Assembly: GCA_013396995.1 (NCBI GenBank)
Contig: VWZP01008265.1
Location: 124,001-188,000 of the forward strand
DNA: 64,000 bases
Direction of reading: 5' to 3'
Source of the DNA: Dicaeum eximium
Lineage: Eukaryota; Chordata; Aves; Passeriformes; Dicaeidae
Shown: piece by piece, positions 56,819 through 64,000 of the stretch
Layout of the letters: every line of letters begins with the position of its first letter
Numbering within the stretch: the first letter of the stretch is position 1
Position numbers and translations under genes: made by a program
The notes under the pieces: model-generated
Told to the model about the DNA's origin: nothing
Seen by the model: the letters and a program-made list of their open reading frames with translations, nothing else
Databases searched by the model: none

Positions 56819-59800
56819 GCAGAAAGGTGAGAACTCCAACACCCCATTAAAACTGAATCTGTCCAATTTTTTTTGGCCTACAGCCCAAGCAGCAGTGTTA
56901 TCCAAGGTGCCTCAGCGTGTCTATTTTCAATTGCAGCGCTTCATCATCAATGTTTCTCTCATCCTTCATCACCTCCCATGCACTACCCACAGTGCAAGCA
57001 TTCAGCAGAGATGATGTTTAGGCTGGAGGAATCCTGTGGAGGTCCTGGGAAGAAATCTCTGGTACTTCATTAACCCATGGCTTTCTGCCAGCTGATGTGG
57101 TTTTGTAACTGTACCAATTTTGGTGTCACCACGAATACCAGTTGCTCTTTAGCAAAGCAGTTGTGTGTGTTTGGAGTCAGCAATAAAAGACTAACACTTG
57201 GAAAGGTGTTATTTTCTAGATGCCAGTCAGACACATGGCAAAGATCATTTCAATATGGCTGGTGACAATTAGTGGTGTAAAGTGTTAAGGTTGTCTGAGA
57301 TAATATATATCCAAAGCTAGAAAGTCTGCCTTTCTCTCTATATTTACTATTCATTTTACTGACTTCACAGCAACAGCATGAAGGGACCGTCTGAAATTCA
57401 GCATGTCTTTTATACCTTGTCAGGGAGCAACCTGGAAATCTCCCTGTGATTCATCTTTACCACAAACAAACCTCTGTGTCCTCTTTCTGAAATGTACATA
57501 AACACTAAATGCTGTAAATCCCTCCAGGCTGACTATACCCCAGCTCTGCAGTCAGCAGCAGTGATTGCCCTAATTGAGTGTGTCAATGATGAGTAGTAAC
57601 TCTGTTGTGGTGAGGTCAGCCTAACAGGCAGCCTTTAAAGACTTTAAATGGGGAACTTAACAGCAGAGCACCTGGGTGGTTGGGTAATGCAGCTTCCATG
57701 AAGACTGCTTTCATTAACTGATTTCTAGGCAGCAGCACTCTGAGTGGCTCTAAGAAAACAAACCAAAAGCCTACAGTGTGATACAAAACAGACTGAGAGA
57801 TGCTGCATGTGAATGACTCACTTATGTCCTGTCAACTAGGCCTCTATGGCATTTATTAAATTTCATTTCCATGTGTATAACACCTGTGTGCAAAATTTGT
57901 CCAAAGAATTAATAAAGGTCTTAGAATGTTACTGCTGAAACACTGAGTGCTGCTGGAAATCCAACAAGCAGTGTTAGGGGTTTGAATAACACAGGTACAT
58001 GAAATTATGATTTAAAATAATTGAAAGAAATGGCTCATTCAGTTCTATTAAGCTTTGATTGGTCCCAGGAGTATCAGGGCACGTGCTCCTTACCACGCAA
58101 AGTTATCTTCCTCTGGATTTCAGTTTTACCAAATGTGGATTGTTTAGGAGGCTCACAAACCCCCTTATCTCACTTAGAAAATAAACAGATTAGAGGCTCA
58201 GGCACTTTTTCATTCACTTTATTTGGTAGTGCTGTTTACCTATATTACTAATTACCACACTAATAACATTAGTAAGCACATTTATAAAATACATCAAAGT
58301 TCCAGACTCGGACCATTTTTAATAGATTTTATTTATCACAAGTATCTTCATTTCTCATCCACACTTTATTCTTCTTTTTTGCTACCTGTTTTAAAGGGTA
58401 AAAGGAAGCTCATGGAGCTATCAATGGCAAGCTTTCTTTTACAATTGGAAACTACCATCCCATTACATATTCACATCATAAAAATGTTTTTACCACAGAG
58501 AACATTATATTTCATATTAGTTTTTTAACCCAAACAAAACTGACCCATTTTTCTTTTCCAGTTCCCTCCCTAGTTCACGTTATGCTTCTTACATACTTAT
58601 TTGCTATTTTCTAGTCTCTGCAACATCAATTAAAAGTGTCTTGTAAAATAAATCTGGACTATAGATACAGCTGAACAAGCCAGGAATTTTCCTCCAAAAC
58701 AAACTTTGCTTGAAAAATGTCACTTTGTTGGAAGGTGGTGGGGAAGCAGGCATCCAAGGTCCATGGCAGAAGGGTTTGCCACCACCAGGCTCACTGGTTT
58801 GTGGCTTTAGGGTCTGGGTATCCTGCCCTGGGGCACCACGCTCTCTGGGTCTGTGGCTGAATTAGCTGCAGGCCAAGGTGACCACAAGAGTCAAGGGCAT
58901 AGGGAATTTGAGGGAATGGGAAAAGGTGGCTGCTCTTTGTAATATAGGGGGAGGAAATGAAATATTTCGGTCTCCTTCCAGTAATATTTTTGAGTGTTTC
59001 TAGTCCTGAAATTCTTTGTTTGCTTTCACTTCACAGTGAAATTCATTCTTTTTCTTTTGTTGTGACAAAATCAGGGATTTACCCCTAGCTCTGTGTTCCA
59101 GCAGTCCCTCGCAGAGGCCCCTGCGTTAGGATACAGGAGGTGGGGTTGTGATGACGGTGCCATCCTCTCCCTTTGTAAGACCCCCCTGAGCAGTGACCCT
59201 TTCACAGGAGGCAGTGGAGGCTGCCTGACAAAGGACTTCATGGTTTGGTCTCAGCTAATGGTGAACTGGCAGAGTCCATTTGGTGCAAGAGCCTTCTGCT
59301 CCCTGCCGAATGCTGGGGCAGCCAGGTTTTTACCTTTGCCTGTGTGGGAGTATTTGCAAATAGATTTCCTCATTGAGCCCCAGTTCCAATGGTGGCCCCT
59401 GAAGCACCAACTCAGGGGTTGTCACCTGCAGCAAGGAGGGGGAGCCTTTGTCACCCTGCTCCCAGTGCCAGTGCAGCCCCTGTCCCCTCGCCCTGTATGC
59501 AGCTCTGCTTAAGTACATGGAAACTGGGCAGTGAGAATTAGTTCTTAAGGGAGAGTTTGATTTGAAAACACCCCCACACCTCTGTCTTTATTTCAAATTT
59601 AACACAAGGTATTATTTTATCATGTTTGCAAATGTGGATTGTGTCCTCGAGGGAAAGTTATTGATACTGAACAGAAATGTCAGGATTTTAACTCAATTCA
59701 TGGTATTCATCTACTAAATGTCATTCTTGCCCCATATGTATTGTATCTTTATTTTTATATTGCTCAAACTTCAGATGAAATAATCTCATTATTTTGACTT

Positions 59801-60937
59801 CCTATGTCGATTAGCTGATGAAAAATTATTTTTGAGACTTTCAGATGACAAATCCTGTCTACAGATTAAATTTTTCTTTTTGTGACAAATGGAAATACAT
59901 ATAATGAAGTGCATTAGAATATTGGTCAGAGCTTGCTCTAAGCTAAGCACAGCATGAACATCTTTATGTTTGCTGGCAATAAAGCAGCTTCTCTCTTTTC
60001 TGTTTTGCACAGTCCTACTAAGCCAATCCTCACTAGAATGAGCACAAAACAAATGAATAACAGCTTTTGTACATCAACATTAAAATGGGAAGAAGCTTGG
60101 GAAAGGGCCTCCAACAGAGAAGAATGCTGACAAGTGCAAAAATGCCTGATGGATAAGCACCACCTTCTAAACATAGATCAGCCAGACATGGAAGTGATTT
60201 CAGAAGAGAAATGCAACCATGGATTACACACCAGCTCATTAGAAACTGTTGCTGAATACAGCATCCAGAAGACATGCATGAAAAGTCACATTTGGGGAAT
60301 AAATTAAAAGGGGTGTAGTTGTTGCTAGAAAAACATATGTAATATATATGCATTGAAGAGGTTTGTAAATGTCATTTTTTTTATTCGGACGGAAAGCAAA
60401 AAGCTTTAAAACCTTTCACAGTAGAGAGGCAGTTAACTTCAGACTATTCCTATCCCAGTAGCCAAGAAGCTGTTAGGACATCTCTCTTAAATTAGCATTT
60501 ATAGACTCTGAATGTTTCCATCACCTAGTGGAAAAAGCATAACTTCTACTGCTACATTGCTGCACTTCATTTACTTCACTGTATAATAAGTTGACTAAAA
60601 CTGTAAAGCTTCTCAATTTTTAATGCATATGTGTTCCAATTAATATGTCTGTAACAAACTTAAGACTCAAAAACTATTTCTGACCTATATTCTAGTTCTA
60701 TGAAGTATATATACTCTAAGGTATGTCTGACTGAATATCATAATGCTATAATTTCCCAAGATGCATAGAATTGTTTGTATTTGAAGTGACAAAATAAAAC
60801 CCCTTGATTTCTTTTTTAATAGGAGAAAGTAATTTACCCCTTAAATGTAACACACTGCTGCTCACTTCAAGGGTGTCTCTTTTCCCTGTTCTGCCACACA
60901 ACTGTGGAGTGACACTCTCTGGCCCATGCTAATGCCA

Positions 60938-60980
60938 ATCAGACAAGGTGATCTAATGAGACCTTCTGGCCTTAAGTTTA
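60938..60980 (+). mobile_element. CR1: Possible ancient CR1/LINE 3' end
   Basis: AGACAAGGTGATCTAATGAG followed by ACCTTCTGGCCTTAAG resembles the end of old amniote CR1 copies (gatctaatgaggtcccttctggcctta). The final octamers are worn away. Confidence 0.45.
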
Positions 60981-61753
60981 AACTCCATACCACTCAATAA
61001 TCTTGAGCTCAAGCTCAATTAAAAAATTCAGAGACTAGTAAGCAAATACAGGTTGCAAATAGCCATGTGAGGGCTGGATGCAAACAGCCCTGGGGCACTG
61101 GTGGGGAAGTGATTCCCTCCCCAGGTCCCAAAGGGCACTCTCAGTTCCAGAGGCCACTGAGAAGTGAAACAGGAGCAGGCACAGAAAGACCCCTCAGTGA
61201 AAGGCCTGGATGCCAAGCACCAGGCACAGAGCACAGGGGGAGGCAGGGGCCCCCTCTCTGCTCCTCTCCAACTCCCCCAAGGCACACACCTGTCCTGGCT
61301 CGGGACTGGCCATGAGCACAGTGCTCCCCACCTGCCTCTAGGTTCTCCTGTGTATCACAGATCAACCCAATGCAAAATGAACCCTGCAGTGCTCATCCCT
61401 TCAGGGTTTTTAAAGCCTGTTGCTTCATTCTTTGGCTTTCAGGGGAAATGGCTAAAATAATAATTAACTGCTAGTGTTGATCCCAAATAATGCAAAATGC
61501 TGAAGATGTGAGGAAAACATGAGTTAAAACTGCTTTTTTAACTACTGACTGCAGAACACAAATTATTCCAGAATTTAGTGCATGAATCTCAAAAAATTTA
61601 TTTTACTTTTGAAAGAAAAATTATCTTTAAGCAAACTGCCAGTGAACAAATACAGGGAATTAGATAACTTTTCTATCTAACTACCAAGGTACCAATGTGG
61701 CACTGACTTCACTTGGATGTCAGCCAAGTAAATTTATGTGTGAATCTGGGCAG

Positions 61754-61783
61754 CATTTAAAAAAAAAAAAACTTTTTTAAATG
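61754..61783. repeat. 11-bp perfect inverted repeat (hairpin)
   Basis: CATTTAAAAAA at 61754-61764 and its complement TTTTTTAAATG at 61773-61783, with an 8-base A-rich loop. The A/T runs suggest polymerase slippage as the origin. Confidence 0.85.
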
Positions 61784-61991
61784 TGAAACTGCTCTTGTAA
61801 CTGGATGTAGAAAATTCTTCTGACTTCTAAAGGACCAGCACTGGCTGGTCCAAAACCCCACCCAAATCAGCCAACCACCATAAACATCTTCCCAGTACCT
61901 GCTATTGACCTGAAGGGGATGGAAGGTAAAAATCAAGTAGTTCACATATGAGGCAGCATAAACTCATTTAAGGGCCCACTTAGAGGGCCCA

Positions 61992-62041
61992 GAGAGGTTT
62001 GTAAACCAGAGGTTTTAAAAACCAGAGAGGTTTTTAAATCT
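61992..62041. repeat. Three-copy tandem repeat, 16-17 bp unit
   Basis: Three diverged units at 61992-62008, 62009-62024 and 62025-62041, all of the form GAG(AG)GTTT-TAAA(A)CCA. Units differ by small indels. Confidence 0.8.
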
Positions 62042-62704
62042 GTGGTTAGTCCAACCAGTGTCAGCTGGCAAATGCACATCCTCAGGGGCCAGATGCATTC
62101 AGGAGTCCCTGTTAAGTGGTGTCTCAGTGAAGCCCATCCCCATTCTCTGCTCCTGTTGGCTCACAACCACACTCACACCTCAAAGCCTGTGAAAGGGTTT
62201 GTTATCTGGATGTGCTCTCATATCACCATCTTCATTTGCTCCTTGAGTTTGCCTCTATCCCACATTATTGTAGTCATGGCACTTTTGCTGTGACAGAAAT
62301 CACCAAAACAGGGTTCCTCTGTATTATATTATTTTGTTTAGCATCATGGTGATGTTGTAATGTAAAAGCCCTTTCTAAATATACACCAACATTGCAAAAG
62401 AAGTGCCATCACAAGACATCACAACTCTGTCAGGGCAGCTCAGTGAATATGTACAATTTGTACACAGTCAGAAGGAGAGACGTACCAGGATGTACATCAT
62501 TAAATGTTGACTCTGTAAGAATAGTATGTCTTATCTTTTTAAATGTTACCACTTTCCCATCCCACTCCATTGTAACTTGTCAATTGTAATTTCTTTTTAA
62601 GTCAAAAAACTGTAAAGAAAACTGTTGAAATACCTGATTTTCTGTAAAGGTAATAATAACAATAATTTTTGTTACTTCAAAGTATGCTTGGTATTAAAGT
62701 ACCT

Positions 62705-62765
62705 AATAAAGTTCAACAATTACTTTTGTAGCATACTAAAATAAAGTGTGACAGTGCTTTTCTCC
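62705..62765 (+). promoter_or_regulatory. Polyadenylation-like signals
   Basis: AATAAA at 62705-62710 and 62740-62745. The second is followed by GTGTGACAGTGCTTTTC, a GU/U-rich element of the kind needed downstream of cleavage sites. No matching upstream gene is visible, so this is only a motif match. Confidence 0.25.
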
Positions 62766-64000
62766 AGCTCATCTGGGGTAAGGGCAGCTGTTGTTGGGAT
62801 TACTGCCCTCCTAAACACAAGCCTGGACACCTCCTTCACATCTGTACCTGCAGAGATCCTCAGGTATGTAAAGTCCAAGCAGAATCAGATCCCTTAATGA
62901 GTGCAGGGATTTGTATGCATGGGTCAAATTCCCAGTAGAACCTTGTTGATAAATCATCTCCACCCTCTGGTACCTGGCTACATATCCGTGGATGGGCAAC
63001 AATATAAAGTTCTCAATTACTGTGTTTGGTACAAAACTTGGTTTATAGTAAGAGAAAGAAGAGTGTAAATTATTTATAAGTTAATTATGGTTAAATGCTG
63101 CAAAGTTTGTAGGATGCTGTTCATTTCTATAGGCAACGCATTTCAGTTATTTATAAATAGATTGGAAATCCCAAACAAGTGATTTGGATGACACAGTAAA
63201 GCTCAGAAGCTGATCACCCCCGAATTTCCTACGTGAAGGTACATTGGAGCCATCAGGGGCTGTCGCATCATTCCAGAGTTTGCACCAACAGGAGGTAAGT
63301 ACTTCCTTGTCAAAGGGTTGCTGGATTTGCCTCCACGCTGCTGATGCAGCAGTGACTGCATTTAGAGATGATCTCGAAATTATTGTGACTGGGCTCTAAT
63401 TATGGCCAAACTCCCAGACACTGACACATTTTGATCAGAGTAATGGATCAACTTCCCTTACACCATCCATCTTTCCCTGTTCTAGAGAGGAAAATGTAAT
63501 GCTGGGCCCAGCAGCTTTCTGTCTGTTTTCACTGCTACTCTGAGCTCCTTCAAACATTTAAAAGTTTTAGTAGTTTCATCTGATTCTCTGAGGATTTTAA
63601 ATGGAATAAGAGCTAGACAGTTTAAGTAAATAAAAAACCCACCCCAGATTAGTCCTAACTAGTTTACACATTGAAAAGACAGCCATATGCTGAATAGGTT
63701 CTGAGGCAGTGTTAGAAAGCAACACTTTTTTTACCCACGTGCTAAAGCCAAGAGATTTACACATTCCTCCTTCCCAAGGAGCTCTGTACAGAAGGGAATG
63801 GCTGTGCCTGCTGTTGGAGTAGCTGGCAGTACATGCACACATTAGTCATGCTTGCAGCCATTCCACCTTGGTCTGTGATCCTCACTGGCCTGCACTAATA
63901 ATTTGAGTAGAGTCTTTTATAGAAGGCCTGGAATTCAGCAGAAGGTAGACTATGTCGTTTAAAAATACATTCTCTTCCCTTTAGATCAAATAATGTTTGT

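Larger units (their letters stand above)
56819..64000. other. Non-coding stretch, no gene firmly supported
   Basis: Unique DNA, AT-rich at 58.2-58.7 and 59.6-60.8 kb. It includes an old CR1-like end at 60.94 kb, a GC-richer patch at 61.08-61.35 kb, a perfect hairpin at 61754-61783 and a three-copy 16-17-bp tandem repeat at 61992-62041. A polyadenylation-like site lies at 62.7 kb and an exon-like segment near 63.2-63.3 kb. The 139-codon frame at 59093-59512 matches no family that I can name with confidence. Confidence 0.5.

Noticed and set aside
59093..59512. 139-codon plus frame containing a stretch faintly like a retroviral integrase core (WEYLQIDF)
   Set aside because: The resemblance is eight residues in a GC-rich patch with no flanking zinc-binding or catalytic residues, so chance is more likely.
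1..64000. tRNA, snRNA, 5S rRNA and CRISPR signals
   Set aside because: I looked for B-box-like GGTTCGAATC, U1/U2/U6 starts and regularly spaced repeats on both strands and found none.

Overview
The window looks like 64 kb of bird nuclear DNA, either intergenic or deep intronic. The main evidence is ten or more fragments of the CR1 LINE. They show the avian tail motif (copies of ATTCTATG-like octamers after a TTTTCCAACC block) and a modest base composition with scattered, suppressed CpG. Two solitary retroviral LTRs of typical songbird or other avian size are also present. The species cannot be fixed from the sequence. A passerine is a guess based on the LTR style.

No protein-coding gene can be supported. 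Open frames above 60 codons exist on both strands, but they are short, mutually overlapping and mostly unlike any family I recognise. Several are simply the antisense of CR1. No tRNA, rRNA, snRNA or CRISPR was found, and no CpG island. The only gene-like signals are three weak ones. The first is a CCAAT/TATA/GTAAGT arrangement near 19.7-19.85 kb, which reads like a core promoter with a short non-coding first exon. The second is a GTAAGT donor with a short open frame upstream near 63.2-63.3 kb. The third is a pair of AATAAA signals with a GU-rich tail near 62.7 kb.

Layout. At 0.8-1.1 kb there is a reverse-strand CR1 tail. From 1.1 to 10.8 kb the DNA is non-repetitive, with an AT-rich TAATTA cluster at 4.6 kb, a GC-richer patch at 5.0-5.5 kb and a 17-bp tandem repeat at 9.55 kb. 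A CR1 tail lies at 10.85 kb and a solo LTR (+) at about 13.54-14.25 kb. The candidate promoter is at 19.7 kb, and further CR1 tails are at 26.9 kb and perhaps 28.8 kb. A poly(A) tract ending in the single N of the window sits at 31.3 kb. Two CR1 tails face each other at 32.3-32.4 kb. The largest mobile-element block is at 40.3-42.2 kb, where a pol-containing CR1 fragment is followed by a second CR1 tail in the same orientation. CR1 tails also lie at 53.8 and 56.4 kb, with a solo LTR (-) at 54.4-55.1 kb between them. The last 7 kb is non-repetitive apart from an old CR1-like end at 60.9 kb and a three-copy 17-bp tandem repeat at 62.0 kb.

I did not find a convincing undescribed biological system. 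The items most worth following up are the candidate promoter/first exon, the two LTRs, and the microhomology-type internal deletion in the long CR1 copy.
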